A DNA stretch of 64,000 nucleotides from Antedon mediterranea (GCF_964355755.1 NC_092674.1:3725001-3789000); one strand, 5' to 3'. Shown: positions 1 to 13,061, counted from the first letter of the stretch. The notes: generated by a model from the sequence alone, not told the origin. Program-made: numbers and translations.

Positions 1-340
1 TCACGCAAAAAAAAGACGTTTTAGCGCTACGTTCGCCACCGCGCGCGTAAAAATTTGCGCGCACGTGGGAATTTTTTACATGCGCAAAATGTCATGAATT
101 GCGTAAAAAGTTGATTAGAAATTAATTTTGCGCAATTTGAAATTTTAAATACGCGTGCGCGCGTAACTTCTTGTAAAACGTGCCATTTTTAATCCACAAA
201 AAGTTTGCCCCTGATATGACTTAAATTTTCACAAAGTGTCAAAACAAAATTATGCTTGGTTTTTAGTCTATGATCAATCATAAAAAATCATAAAATCGCG
301 CGTAAGTCATGTTGCGCAACTCCGACGTCATTCAAAAATA
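1..340. repeat. GCGC-rich palindromic low-complexity tract
   Basis: The left edge is dense in short words around GCGC (gcgcgcgtaaaa, tgcgcaaaat, ttgcgcaattt) in an AT-rich background. It resembles the clusters at 12.35 kb and 48.0 kb but is less regular. No open reading frame or splice structure is visible. It could be the promoter side of a gene lying to the left, but that is only a guess. Confidence 0.4.
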
Positions 341-971
341 GGAGGTGCACAACTTCACGTAAATGCCCATATGTTGACAAAGTTAGGAAATGTTATGTTT
401 ACAAGTTTTTGAGATACGTTCTGCACAAAAATGGGGGAGAAAGAAAGAAGCAGAAAAAGATCCAGGACGATTACAAGGAGTTATCCGCTCAATGCGGATA
501 ACTAATAATACAGAAAAAAAATGTTGATCTCGTACAATAACAAGGAGTTATCCGCTTGGTATACCAAGCGGATAACTAATTAATTGACAGTAACACGAGA
601 ACAACGCACAGAGTCACTTACAAAATGAATTTGGACGTGGGGGTACGCCAGTGTGCATAGCACTGCATAAAAATGAGCATTTAAGAAACAGCTGACCAAT
701 GCTAACTGTTTACGGTGCTTACTAATTGTATTAGCAAAAAATTATATATACATTATCAGTAGCAAATTATCATTATTAGTAAACAAACTGTGTCAACAAT
801 TGGTTTCCACGATAAATTAACAATGTTTACACTAGTAAAGTAAAAGACTTTGATAAGTAGGGCGCTACATTAGAGTTTACAAGCCAGCGTTGTCGTTGAT
901 GATAATAAAGGTCTTGCCTTGGGTGGTGTGTTTCTGTTGAATAAATCATTATTTTTTTATATTTCAACCTC

Positions 972-1100
972 AAGCCTTGCCTACACTATCAAACTTTATG
1001 TGACAAAAAAATGTGATGTGCCCATATATGGACATCATGTCACTACTATATTTGAGCATATATCACTACCATATTTGGACACATTACACTTTTTTTAGGT
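972..1100. mobile_element. M1 MITE copy 1 (right inverted end lost)
   Basis: First of about 17 copies of a short non-autonomous element in this window, called M1 here. Complete copies begin TAAAGCTCTGTCTACACTATCAA and end with the inverse, roughly 120-170 bp, with an internal core alternating cccatatatgg and atcactaccatatttgg and no coding capacity. The ends fall on TA, as expected for Tc1/mariner-type insertion into TA. This copy keeps the left end and core but stops in a T-run near 1100. Confidence 0.75.
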
Positions 1101-4100
1101 CCTTTGGGAAGAGGCAATTTAGATGCGTCACAATCAAAATATAACAATTATGCAATCGTGCAATTAATTACAGTCATACTAAATTACGATTTAAATAGCA
1201 TATTTATACTAGCACTTGTTACCCAAAAGAATTGGTGATAGTGTTTCTACATGTCATCATGCTTGGGGCAATAAAGGATTCATGAGGGAATCTCAGTACG
1301 TCACTGACAGTATCGTATTGAGATCCTCAATAGTAATCAGAATACATAGGTTTAATGATTGTCCACCCCTCAAGGCCTTCCACCACTGCCTCCCCTTGCC
1401 TAATTGTACCGCCACTCCTCGAGGCCATCCACCGCCGCCGCCACTCCTCAAGGCCTTTCTTCACCCTGTGGATGAGTTTGACCCTCATTTAATTGAAATC
1501 TTTTTCCTAATGATGCTTTTTTCCACCCATTAAGGTCTATCTTTACCCCGTGACATTTTTTTCTCCACCCCTTGATGAGTTCTTTCTCTATCCCATGTTT
1601 CTCCACCCATTGATTGAGTTTATTCTTCACCCTTTCATAATTTGATTGACCTCTTGAGGTCTCTCTACTAATTAAGGCTTTTCTGCTTTACACAAAACAA
1701 GTTAGTGAATTTATTTGATGGATATATTTAAATATATAATTTTTATCTTATAGTGAAATTATTTTCAATCTGCTGTAGCAGCCTACAACTAGACAGTTAT
1801 GCCATTCTAATCTTCCTATCTACGACAGAAAGGTAATTCAAAATGTAAAATAACCATGACAAATAAAAGGTATCTTACAATCTTACCTATAAATGATGTT
1901 ATTGTTAATTACAGCATGAAGGCTTGTCCGCAGTGTATAAACTGCATTCTAGACATCTGTCACACTGAGTTGATGTTATTCAGTGGAAAAATAAATGGTC
2001 ATGGGTCATCAATTTTAGGTCAAGGTTCATTACTCATGAATATGTGGATAGTATGATTATGAAAGACGAATACAGTACACAGCACTGTGTACAGTATAAC
2101 ATAATTTAATAGTTTCACACAGGTTACATGGAATTAAAATTTAAGAAAAGATTTCAAATTTTAATTATTAATTTAATAAATAATAAAATAATTAATAAAT
2201 CTGATGTTTTATCCATCTGCAATAAATTTGTGTAAAACAATTTTTATTGGCAATACTGATAATGATTCAAAAAACATAATAATGGGGCCTATAATAATAA
2301 TGAATATTGAAAATTTAAATTTCCTTTTTAATATTATTACTTCATTATTATGATTATTTTGAGTACAACCATTTGTGTCAACCGGACATAGATTTTACGC
2401 TTCACTATTCTCAATACTAATTTACTGTAAATTTTTAATGTTTTTCTTGTTTATTTATATTGTTTTATATTGTACTTTTGATAATGGTTTTGTAATTTTG
2501 ATATTTAGGATGATTTGTGCCGCAAAAGCTTCAATCCAAATAAAGTTATTATTATATAGATTTAATTTGTTTTAAATATTTCTGTTTTGTTTTGAATCCA
2601 AATACTTAAAAAAGATGTAAACATTGCGTAAAGTTCTTCATAACATTTCACAATTAAGCTGCAATATTTTCTTTCTTTTTCTTTCTGAACTATCAAGTCA
2701 AGTATCATTTTTGTCATTTGTTTTAAGAAAAAAAAAACATAGAAATTCTGTTTGAAGTCTACATTCAACAATGCGTTGTTATATAAATAATCAGTTAGTA
2801 CCTACAGGTTGATGTACAATACATGTGTTATTCAATGCAAAGACAGTAGTATGCTAATACTGTACAGGTTGTAGCAAGATTATGAGAAGATGCTTTTGGT
2901 AGAGTTTCTGAGACAGACCCTTATTGCAAAAAGATTTATTACTACATAGAGGGCAGCAAACAAATTTAAATCCTTATGAAAATATGCATACGGTAATTTG
3001 TTTTGTTAGCATTCAACAAACACCTAGAAATGCATGCATACACTAAAATATATAAATATTTATATTTTAATATCATTACACAAAATGAAGTATTGATAAG
3101 TTTAGAATATTATTTTCTAATAAAAATGAAATGAAATGGTTATTAAAATCTATTATGTTTATGATTATATTTATTTTTCAAAATGGGTCCAAACAAACTG
3201 TTTAAGCTGCTAACTATTAATTGTTTTTGTATTAAATTTTCTAATTACTGCATAAAAAGTACAATTATCAGAAATCAGAATATACTTAAAATATTTGATG
3301 CTCAAATCATCTTCATTTACTGTTAAATAAAGACCTATTAAAAATACATTGCTAATAAAAAAAATACATTGCTATTAACAATAATTGCTATCTAGCTTAA
3401 ATGTTATCACTTGTAGATTTATTGCAAAGCTTAGCAATTATTGCAATTACATCGGAGGTCACAGGTCAAAAAATTTCAGAATATTCACATTAATACTTTT
3501 AATTTATTGGTGATGTCTGGACTGCAACGTTTATATTTTCTACTGACGCCAAATAACTTAAATTTTTTTTTATCATTATCTACTAGCCATCTCTGTGTTT
3601 TTTTTGGCAACCTTCCCACAAAATAAAAATTATGTGAACGGCCATTAGACGAAGATCTTTAAGTAGCGAGCATATCTAACTTCATTATTGTAGCGGTAGA
3701 CCGTCGCTGGTTATGGTAATATACAGCTAGATAAACTATCTTTAATAATTACCCTACTAATACAGGTTTAAGGTCACCTCTGAGTAGTCTAATATTTTGC
3801 ACAAAATGAGCTACTTACGTAAAGCCTATCTAATTCCACTGGAAAAACAAATTATGAAATGGACGTTGAAAATAGAGGTATATTGAATCTTGTGGTTAAC
3901 AATACATGCTTACAAATCTTTGGTTCAAATCAAATTACTAAGTTACAATGATTTTGTTCATGGCCAAAACATACCTCATTAATATCAAAATTTAAAATTG
4001 ATGTAATACATTAAATATTCTAAAAAACATTAATTATGCTTTCCTTTTTTGACTCTTTTTGAAATAAAACAAAAATTATTTATACTACTAGCTTGATAAG

Positions 4101-5073
4101 CCCTTAACCAAGATAAAAAAAAAAAAAAAATGTAATTGATAAAATTAATACCATCTGTGAGGTACTATAAATCCAAAGTACAGTATTTCAGAACATTTAA
4201 GTACAGTATTGATAGTACTCTATGAAATTCAAGAGAAAATTAATTTTTTTGGAGGAGTACAGTATACAGTAGTTATTAGTACGCAGATCTGAAATGTCAA
4301 AATACTTTTAAATACTCTCATACCACGTATAAGGGCTTCTATCTACGGTGAATATCGCAATCACAATTTATTATAAACAGAATTAGTAACTACAGTGTAC
4401 GAGCAGACAGGTTTCGAATGAAGATTACTTTCTCCCGAAGGAGACGTCGTGGTACTTTTAAAGTGTAATGTAAACTTATTTTATTATAAACAGAATGTAC
4501 TGTACTTACTGTACATTGACCACTGTAGATTTACTGTGCAATTCACTGTGACACAGTTTACAAACCTTTTGTGCCATGATAAATAGCAGATCTCTTCATT
4601 AAATTGAATCAATTATTATTTATACTGGGCGACCCGGTTATGATCAGTGGCTGTGATGTATTAGTTATAATGGCTACGTAAATTACAGTCCCACTGTCTA
4701 AACCGCTCGGCCACTCACTCGCTAAAAGCATTTTTAATTTCTCAAAACTATAAATGAAAAAAGTTGGAGTGTTTCCAATTGAAGTTACGGTTTGTGGACA
4801 ACAAATAGGTGTATTTGGTTTATCCAGGTAAGTTTGACACAAACTAGGCCACCAAGACACATCATTTTCATAGAGTGTTATCAACACATTAACACTTCTC
4901 ACCTTCTTTCAGCACAGTGAATACATTTTAATGACATTTTTGGAAAAAGATCTATTTCAAATAAATCATGCATTTCTAAATAAATTATCTAAAATAAAAT
5001 AATAATGTTTGGGATGTTTACAAGCACAGTAGAAGATTGATGACAGACTGACTGATGAATAAGATATAATGTC
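1101..5073. other. AT-rich stretch without a supported gene
   Basis: About 4 kb of AT-rich sequence. At 1361-1670 there is an imperfect repeat of a unit resembling cctcaaggcctttc...caccc, which explains the open frames there on both strands. Elsewhere I see only short poly-A, poly-T and AT tracts. No exon with both splice sites and plausible coding content was found. Confidence 0.5.
4622..4727 (-). other. tRNA-like sequence, possible SINE head
   Basis: Read on the minus strand, this has a tRNA box-A-like word (tggccgagcggttta) and, about 70 bases on, a degenerate box-B-like word (ataaccgggtcgccc). The spacing fits an RNA polymerase III internal promoter, but no clean cloverleaf forms. A decayed tRNA-derived SINE is the likeliest reading. 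The long open frame across it is incidental. Confidence 0.3.
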
Positions 5074-5220
5074 TAAAGCTCTGTCTACACTTTTAAACTA
5101 GTTCGAAAAAAAAGTGTGATGTGCCTAAATATGGTAGTGATGCCAAAATATGGCAGTGATATGATATATATATGGACACATCACATTTTTTTTGTCACAT
5201 AAAGTTTGATAGTGTTGATA
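5074..5220. mobile_element. M1 MITE copy 2
   Basis: Starts taaagctctgtctacac and ends gtttgatagtgttgatagc, so the right end has decayed. The core has the usual paired atatggtagtgatatg motifs. Confidence 0.75.
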
Positions 5221-5438
5221 GCAAACAAAACACGCTGTCATATCAAGTGGACACATCCCAGATGATCTCAATCCTCGTGTCGTTGGCTGTAGTGTAATGG
5301 ATCCGAGATCACAAAAAAAAAAAATCAGCCATCCTTTTGAAAAGACTGAGATTACCAGAACTATGGGGTCTTTTTCGAAAGATGCCCTAAGCTATTTAAA
5401 GTGCACATGAGTAAAGTTATGATTTGGGTTGCCCTGCC

Positions 5439-5602
5439 TTAAGCTCTGTCTACACTATCAAACTATTTTGACAAAAAAAGTGTGATGGGCCAAAATATGG
5501 TAGTGATATACCCAAATATAGTAGTGATATGACATCATCCTGTCCATGGGCACATCACATTTTTTTGTCACATAAAGTTTGATAGTGTAGACAAAGCTTT
5601 AA
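5439..5602. mobile_element. M1 MITE copy 3
   Basis: Both inverted ends are present: left ttaagctctgtctacactatcaa, right ttgatagtgtagacaaagctttaa. It lies only about 220 bp from copy 2 in the same orientation. Confidence 0.8.
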
Positions 5603-5701
5603 CCGCTCAGATCAATCATCTCTCATGCATTTCCTTTTTCTCAGTTGGTAACTACCTCAAATTCTATTATTTATAAACATGATTTTTCAGTACATGTTAC
5701 A

Positions 5702-8700
5702 TTAGTATTCAATATTAGGACATTTATTGTAGTCATCTTCAAAACTTGACTCGTTTACGGAACGAGCGGCATGTTGTTTGTGAATGATTGATGGTTCACA
5801 GTATACATCATTAATGGAATCCACCATGCGATTTATGATTCTACAAGGTATGTTTGTTGCATGAAATAAATTATGAATAATCTTATTATAATACCTGTTG
5901 TAAATCACCAAGGGGAGGCATGACGTAGGAATAATAACAACTCGCAGCTCAATAAATAAAATGTACGTCCCTTGAGGGAGGGGGGTTACTAAGGGATCCC
6001 AGGAGGTATTGTTGTCTAAATCTTATAAATATAAACTTTACGATTAATGTTTCTTTCATTTGATGTACGAGAACATTTGGTCGTAATGACAGCTCCTGTA
6101 AGCGATGGAATGATCTGCGATGCAAAATCATTACAGAAAATAAACAAGTAATTTATATCCGCACATGTTGCTTTAAATTTCACTATTTCGTTCATATTTT
6201 TGACGATTATTTTAATTTTATCGGTATTAATTGTTCATTGAATGCTTTATAAATTGTGCAGGTTCCAAACAGCTCTCAGGACAATTACTGATACTGAATA
6301 TACAAATCTAAGGGATCAGATCATTTACTCTACTGCAGTTTACTGCAGTAACTACATTTTTTCACTGCAATATGATTTTAGCTTGTTTCAATGTAGAGGT
6401 TTATGCATACATAAAAATGTTACTGCAGTAACTGCAGTAGAATCATTTTTCTTCATAACAGATAAAGCAGATAAAACTAAAGAATATAGATCACAATGTA
6501 TAGTATTAGAATTATTTTTCCAAATAATATAGATCACAATGTATACTATAAGAACTACTGTTCGAATAAAATAAAGCATTTTTTAGATCATAGAGGATAT
6601 TAATATATTGAGTTCCTTGTGGGAACATGTTGAATGCTGTGTCTCTTGCAGGTGGTACAGATCTGTCAACGATCGCCTCTAGGATGCTGTTATAAGCCTG
6701 AAAACTAGGTCTAGTCAATCAATGGTCTAAAACAATACCATCATTTTATGAGACTCACACAGTGGCTATTTAAAAAAAGTAGAACATTACTAAATCATAT
6801 TTGTGATTTTATATTAATGTTCTACAGTATGGGATGGAGGGAGGGAGGTGTACTGTATCTGGAAATCATAGAAATTGATTGGTTCCTTTAAGTTTGGAGT
6901 GTAGTCCCATCCCAGGGAGCCTTTATATTATATTTGGATATACTGTATTTGCAATGGATTTATCAAAGCATTGTGTCTGAATTTAGTCAAATTAGGTGGG
7001 ATATACTCAAGCATGGGATTATTCTAGAGTATAAAATGATACTAGAGTATGGAGATACTCATGTATGGGATTATACTAGAATATGGCATTATACTAGAGT
7101 ATGGGATTATACTAGAGTATGGGATTTTACTAGAGTATGGGATTGTACTAGAGTATGGGATTGTACTAGAGTATGGGATTGTACTAGAGTATGGGATTTC
7201 ACTAGAGTATGGGATTATACTAGAGTATGGAAACTCATGTATGGATTATACTAGAGTATGGATATACTTGTGTATGAGATTATACTCGAGTATGGGATTG
7301 TACTAGAGTATGGGATTATACTAGAGTATGGGATTATACTAGAGGATGGGATTGTACTCAAGTATTGGATTATACTTGTGTATGGGATTATCTTCATGTT
7401 TGGGATTATACTAGAGTATGGGATTATACTTGAGTATGGGATAATACTAGAGTATGGGATTATACTTGAGTATGGGATAATACTCGAGTATGGGATTATA
7501 CTCATGTCATACATGTTATATTATTTACTTTCCATTACTAAATCATATTTTATTTTTTAAAGCACTAGACTAAATCAAATGCTATATCCTATACATTTCT
7601 AACTTACTTAACAACATTCTTAGACAACCACACCACAATCTTAAATGTCGTTCCAATATAAAATCATAATGAAGAAAGAAAAAAATATTTTTTCTGCAAA
7701 AAAAAATGTTTCGAATTACAATAAGTTTATTGGAATTCTATAAATGCGCTACCAATACAGAAAATCAATTTATTGAAGTAAATTTTACGTAACATGATCA
7801 AGAAAGAGAAGTATCGTAAGACTGACATATAATTTATAGAAAACTATTTTGTTAAGAATCAAGACACACTTTAAGTGCCATAGTTTAATGTTGCAGTTTA
7901 AAGCTTTTAAAAATATTCAATTTGCTTACAATTTTTTTTAAAAAGGGAATTTTCATAATAAACCAAATTTCAACAGCTAGACTGGAACCAACAAGTTTAG
8001 TGACACAATAATTAACTAACAAAATCTACTGTAAGTAAGTAAATCTTGCTCTGTCTACACTATCAAATTGTGTGTGAAAAAAATGTGGTGTGCCCATATA
8101 TGGACATGATGATGTCATATCACTACCCTATTTAGGCAATTCACACATTTATTTGACAGAGCATAAGACCTTAACAAAATATCACCTGAAACATTCTATT
8201 TATATTAACGTTAAATGGAAAAAAGGATTAAATTTGTTAAAATTTATTCTTCGACCACTTCCTCAATCAGAGTGGTTATACTGTACTATATGCATACTAA
8301 TGCTGCTAATGCTAAAAAACATTGTCAATGACTTCACCTACTTTAGTTATATCATAGTATTTAGTATTCAATGGTTTAGGTCTACCCTTTTAACAGAAAT
8401 GAATTTATCTAAATGTTAATATTTTCATTTATAAATTGCAAAAGCATGATAGCCTTTTAAAAGGCATTTGAAGACCTAATTTAGGAAGGAAAGGAATTAA
8501 TTTACTAGGAGTAGACCCTGATGATGACATGTACAGTAATGACAGTTACATTCTTTAAAAAACTTGTAAGAATTGTTTACTGATAAAGTTGAAAAAAACA
8601 AACATCCGAGAAAGTTTTAATGGAGAGAAGATATTTAGCTTTACCTTACTATACAACACAAAATTGGGACAGGATCCGAGAAAATGTTGAGGGTCAGTCT

Positions 8701-11700
8701 ATATCAGTACAACCGAACATTGAAAATAAATCACTTTGAATGTGTTGGGAAATAGGGGGTGGGGATGAGAGGTGTAGGAGGTTTAAAACTAGAGTCAGCT
8801 TATACTAGTAACGAAATAACTTTCAATTATTGTTTTGTTTGAAATTAAACATTTTTTTTTATTGAATCCTTCATTTACAATGAAATAGTGAACTGTGAAT
8901 TTAACTGTTTATAAACAGCCCATTATATAATATTTTTATTATAATATTAGTACAGTAGATGCTTGGTAAATGTGTGACTAAGATACAGACACAAAAAAGA
9001 AAATTGTGATGTACAGGAATAAAAAAGTATTCAAAATAAGTTACCTTTGGTAGCACGGAGCGAGCCAACACAGGGTCCAACGCCTGTAAGTAAAGAACAA
9101 AATCCATGATTGATAGCTACTACTACTACTGCAGTACTACTGCAGTAATTAAACACAATTCCAACGTACTGTCAACAATCGAATGCATATGAAACAGCAA
9201 GCAAATAATACTTGTAGGTTGATCAACTGTGTATGCCAAATGTTTGTCAAAATGGTACGTTCCAAATATTATACTCAGCTCTGATGCATCAATCGATGGC
9301 AATCGAGCACTGCAAGTGGTCAATGTTCAAACTACAAATTCTACTGCTCAAATGTTAAGTGTAATAGGCAATATATGTTTACACTGTCCGTTGAGATGAG
9401 AAGAAGTTAATAAAATCTAGAATGAGTATGAGAAAGCATCCGAAAAGAAGCGACTTGGCAAGTGTTAACGTGTTACGGAGTAGGTCAATTTAATTGTCAG
9501 CATTACTGAGGTAGTGGAGCGAGCAGATTTGATTAATGACTCAGATACATTAATTATGCCAGCTTGCCTGACGCACACGTCGCTGCTTCAACAACCTACA
9601 TATTTTATAACCAATTTAAAGATCTGCCTACACTATCAAAATAGTTTGACAAAAAAGTGTGATGTGCACAAATATGGTAGTGATATTATCAAATATGTTA
9701 GTGATATGACATCATCATGTCCATATATGGGCACATCACATTTTTTGTCACATAAAGTTTGATAGTGTAGACAGAGCTTAAGATACTGTATATTCTTTCT
9801 CGTGAAAAGTATTTTTTTACATTTTTTTAACATGCCATTTTAATGTCACATAATTTTTTCCACTTTGACCAAAAATAGGATTGAAAAAAATTAACAATCT
9901 GCAATTTAAAGTAACAAAATAGTAAAATAGGCTGCAGTGCCAGCCAACCGATTTTTGGTTGAATTTAACCGTTTATTTTGTCTTTTTATAAATGAAAAAA
10001 TTATTTTTTTCGTTTTCTTTCTACAGTTCTAAGTGATTAACTTTATTTTAAACAAAAATAGAAAATGGCCAATCAAAGTCAAAGTCTGATTTTATTCATC
10101 TTCATTTTTTGTGTTCAGTGCCATGGACACTCTGGCCATGGTCGCTGAACAAGACAATCTTTGACTTCATCAACATCACAAATTGTCTTTATCATCATTC
10201 TCATCATTTACCTCCACAACTCTAACACATCATTAGCAAACACAAATTCTTAATTTTTAATAAAAGGTTAAAACTAATTTGCTTCCATTACGAGTCATTC
10301 AGTCTTCATTAAAACAGACAAAACTCAGATAGGTCAACTACTGTACTAATGAATACTTTAAAAAAAATTTTTTTTAATTTAATACGAATTCAAGATTTAG
10401 ATAAATGAACAGTGGTGTTTGTAGTCTCTGAGTGCCGCTTACCTGGATAAACCAACATTAGTCTCTCTCCCGAATAAAGGAATACATTCGAAAATAACAA
10501 TATATATATATACCCATTTCAGATAATGGTATAGTCCATTACCAAAGTGACCTCAACACACCCAGTTAACATCGTCATCATTTTCTATACCATTTTCTAT
10601 ACCATTTTCCGACGGGATGTGATATTTTAATGTATATTAGTGTTCATCTATTCATAATGTATTCCCCTCTTCAGAGAGAGAGGCTATTGTTGGTTTATCC
10701 AGGTAAGTTAGGCATGAAATAGAAGTAGTGCAAACACAATATTACTGTAAACAACCTTTGTTTTTTTTCATGGAAATTATATAATCTAGTGATTGATTAT
10801 TATGTGAGGTTATATCAAGGATACCACCGAGGTAGTTGTAGATTGGCTAGAGGACTAATTTCAAAATGGAGTTCTTCATGAAGGAGAAGACTGACAAAAA
10901 GTCTTTAATTTGAGATCTACATCACTAATATTCCCACAAACTTGCCATTTCCCTGTCAAACTCAAATATTTCAGTAAATTAATTTATAGTAAGTCTGTAC
11001 AAGTCAATAACATCGATTTGCAGGTGTTGCTAAATCCTAACTAATCTCATCAAATCTCTTTGATCTTTTTAATTAATTTCACAGGTCTGTTTAATAATCA
11101 ATATTTTTACACCTTTTGCTTGCCACATTAACATCCTTTCTTGATGACATAGACTTTTTTCCTGGTGGCATACATACAGTATTTATCAAAAAAGAAAATA
11201 TTGGTTGTCTCAATATTATACTGTAGCTATACACTCGAGGATTGAAATAAAGGCACCGCCTACCAAATCCTTTGTAGTAACTCTAGCCCACATTTTTAGG
11301 TTAATCTATAATCTCTTATACTTTCTTTATGTAATGATAATTCCCTATTATTTATATATAGTGTCAACAACCCAAAATCCAAGTAAATTTTATTGCATAC
11401 TGTATGAAAATAAATCATATCTCATCATATCTTAATTTTACATTGTATGTTTCTGTTTGTTGGGCAGCCTATCTCAAGCTTTTTGTTGGGATTAGAACAG
11501 CATAGCCTCTTGTTGGCTAACAAACCTTGTTAGACTAGGTCTATGCCTTGATTGTCAGACGATCGGGCCCATGGATGATCGGATACTAACACGTGTGGAC
11601 CAACCAACCAAACGAGGACCAACCTAGAAGTGAACTCGTCTCTGTTGGCCCTGATGTTAAATTTAACAAAATAAATATCAAAGTAATGATGTCATTTTAA

Positions 11701-12094
11701 CTGTAGGTGAAAGTTGGAGTTCTTCTTGGGCTGGGTCAAACTTAAAGTCTTTATGACTTATATGCCCCCCACTCCCGCACATAATCACCTCATTGCATTT
11801 ATGTATGTATTTTATTATATTGTGGAAATAAATTGAAACTGAAATTGAATACAACCCAAGCACTTCCTCTTTGGATCTGCCCTGTTAACGCATGCCTTGA
11901 TCGGCACTGAATTTAGCCTTTACCTTTAAAGCGGCTCTTGTTCGACCCAGCCTTTGTTGCCTCATATCGTGTATATCTGGACATTCAAGGGTCAAGGACA
12001 AAGATTCCACATCTCCATTGGGAATCATCATATTAGCAGCATCTGTCGTGTCTTTATTGTCATCATTAAAATCAACAACCTCATCTTCCTCCAT
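5702..12094 (-). CDS. Tentative multi-exon gene of unknown identity
   Basis: The best-supported piece is a first coding exon at 12094-11924: 57 codons from an ATG, acidic (begins MEEDEVVDFNDDN), ending in the donor AAAG|gtaaag. Downstream candidates are 9083-9045 (cttacag to AAAG|gtaact; 13 codons beginning ALDPVLARS), 8702-8654 (ctgatatag to a gtaaag donor; 18 codons in phase 0), an exon starting at 6697 after tttcag (AYNSILEAIVDRS...), and a terminal piece 5840-5702 after ccttgtag (IINRMVDSINDV..., stop at 5702). The chain is incomplete: phases do not all join and internal exons are probably missing. I do not recognise the protein. The first exon and the 9045-9083 exon look real; the rest could be chance, or belong to more than one gene. 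Confidence 0.4.
6329..6445. mobile_element. Short palindromic element with ctactgcagt ends
   Basis: The left end ctactgcagtttactgcagtaac and the right end gttactgcagtaactgcagtag are inverted copies around about 70 bp with no coding potential. This looks like a very short foldback or MITE. The ctactgcagt word recurs at 9121-9148. Confidence 0.5.
7020..7512. repeat. 18-bp minisatellite (tatgggattatactagag)
   Basis: Roughly 25 head-to-tail copies of an 18-bp unit with few substitutions. Because 18 is divisible by three and the unit lacks stops in several frames, open frames appear on both strands (repeating W-D-Y-T-R-V and L-E-Y-G-I-I). They have no start context, splice sites or non-repeat extension and should not be annotated as proteins. 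A decayed reverse-complement block occurs at 59155-59285. Confidence 0.9.
7513..8045. other. AT-rich spacer, nothing identified
   Basis: Between the minisatellite and the next M1 copy. I see no exon, RNA or repeat that I can name. Confidence 0.5.
8046..8166. mobile_element. M1 MITE copy 4
   Basis: Left end gctctgtctacactatcaaat and right end tttgacagagcataag. The right inverted repeat has lost the segment that normally reads gatagtgtagac. Confidence 0.7.
9617..9781. mobile_element. M1 MITE copy 5
   Basis: Full length, from taaagatctgcctacactatc to gtgtagacagagcttaag. The core reads open on both strands, which produces spurious short proteins. Confidence 0.8.
9785..10125 (-). repeat. R4 interspersed repeat, copy 1
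   Basis: One of four copies of a roughly 300-bp AT-rich repeat. Shared words, in this orientation, are acatgccattttaatgtcaca, gaatttaaccgtttattttg, and a 3' stretch near agtctgattttattcatcttc. The other copies are at about 39.8, 43.4 and 60.3 kb. No coding potential; transposon type unknown. Confidence 0.55.
10438..10710. repeat. Inverted repeat with ttacctggataaaccaaca ends
   Basis: The left arm (cttacctggataaaccaacattagtctctctc) and right arm (gagagagaggctattgttggtttatccaggtaag) are inverted copies about 270 bp apart. A related half-site occurs at 4813-4835. This is probably a foldback MITE. The arm contains gtaag and can be mistaken for a splice donor. Confidence 0.6.
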
Positions 12095-12349
12095 CGTTGC
12101 TCTACCAGTAGTTAATAATGAAAAAAAGAAAAATTGATTCAACTGGAGTTTGAGTGCTATAATGCTAAACATGGATACACATACAGTACACATGTATAGG
12201 CCCATATCGCCACAAAAAGGAAACAAAATTGGGTTTTGACCTAATGTTGCCGTTCAGTGAATACTGGATTTCCCATTTTTTTTATGCTTAACTAAGCCTA
12301 CTACGCTACTTTTCGTATCAATCTATTATTTTGTGTTCAACAAATATTT

Positions 12350-12440
12350 CCTTGCACAATTTAAAATTGCGCAAGAAACTTGCCCTAATAATATTTCCTT
12401 GGGCAATTATTTCCTTGCGTAATTTCAAAAAATTGCGCAC
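12350..12440. promoter_or_regulatory. TTGCGCAA palindrome cluster upstream of the 12094 start
   Basis: This stretch contains aaaattgcgcaagaaac and aattgcgcacaa plus degenerate versions, 260-350 bp upstream of the ATG at 12094. The word matches the known palindromic binding consensus of C/EBP-type bZIP factors (ATTGCGCAAT). The same words form a dense array upstream of EARS2. A regulatory role is inference; a small repeat expansion is equally possible. Confidence 0.35.
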
Positions 12441-13061
12441 AAAACATCCAAGCAAGGTTTGTGGCATATAATAGCAATCGCTAGCTAAAGTTTGTTGATT
12501 GATCTAGATTGTCCATTTTTATTTTTACTTGTAAAGTTATATGAAAGGCTAGTAGTAGGCCTGTGTTGTGCATGCCCTCCGCAATTAGGTATTTTTTCTG
12601 CTAAATTTGACGTTACACTACAGACCTTGCCTGGATGTCACCTGCCTCCACCCCACTCACTGCCTGGTGCCAGGCCCAAGCCTACTTGTCTACTCCTCCT
12701 CCTCTTCTAGGAGACTAGGCCTGGCCCTCTACCTAGCTAGGTTTCTTACTTAGCTAAAGTTCTCAGTCATAGACTAGGCCTCGCCTAGTACTAGGCCTAC
12801 TCCAAGCTAAGCCTAGGCTACTACTAGTAGTAGGCTAGTGTACTAGCCTATTTAGGCCTAGCTAGAGGTTTATTAGCCAAAAATATGCTAGCTTTGCTGT
12901 TCTATCATTATTAATTGATTTGTTATAAACTTACACAATTGTTATTATTATTGTTTATACTAAATAATCAAAACTCTGCCCCCATCATCATGATATAAGA
13001 CAATTAAATATTTTGTTGTTTACACACACGGCGACAGTATATGACAGCTTCCCCCCAACGT
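12441..13061. other. CTAG-rich spacer
   Basis: Between 12700 and 12880 the sequence is saturated with ctag, aggcctag and agcctaggc words. No gene is supported. Similar CTAG-rich patches flank the EARS2 and DNAJC19 5' ends (48.28-48.46, 48.98-49.10, 49.72-49.86 kb). Confidence 0.5.

Noticed and set aside
6934-7560. Overlapping long open frames on both strands (repeating WDYTRV and LEYGII peptides)
   Set aside because: They are translations of an 18-bp tandem repeat with no stops; no splice sites, start context or non-repeat domain.
9170-9309. Possible exon with acceptor cacttgcag and donor gtacgt (ARLPSIDASELSIIFGTYHF)
   Set aside because: Its phase does not join either the first exon at 12094 or the next candidate at 9083 in the frame that looks like protein, so I left it out of the model.
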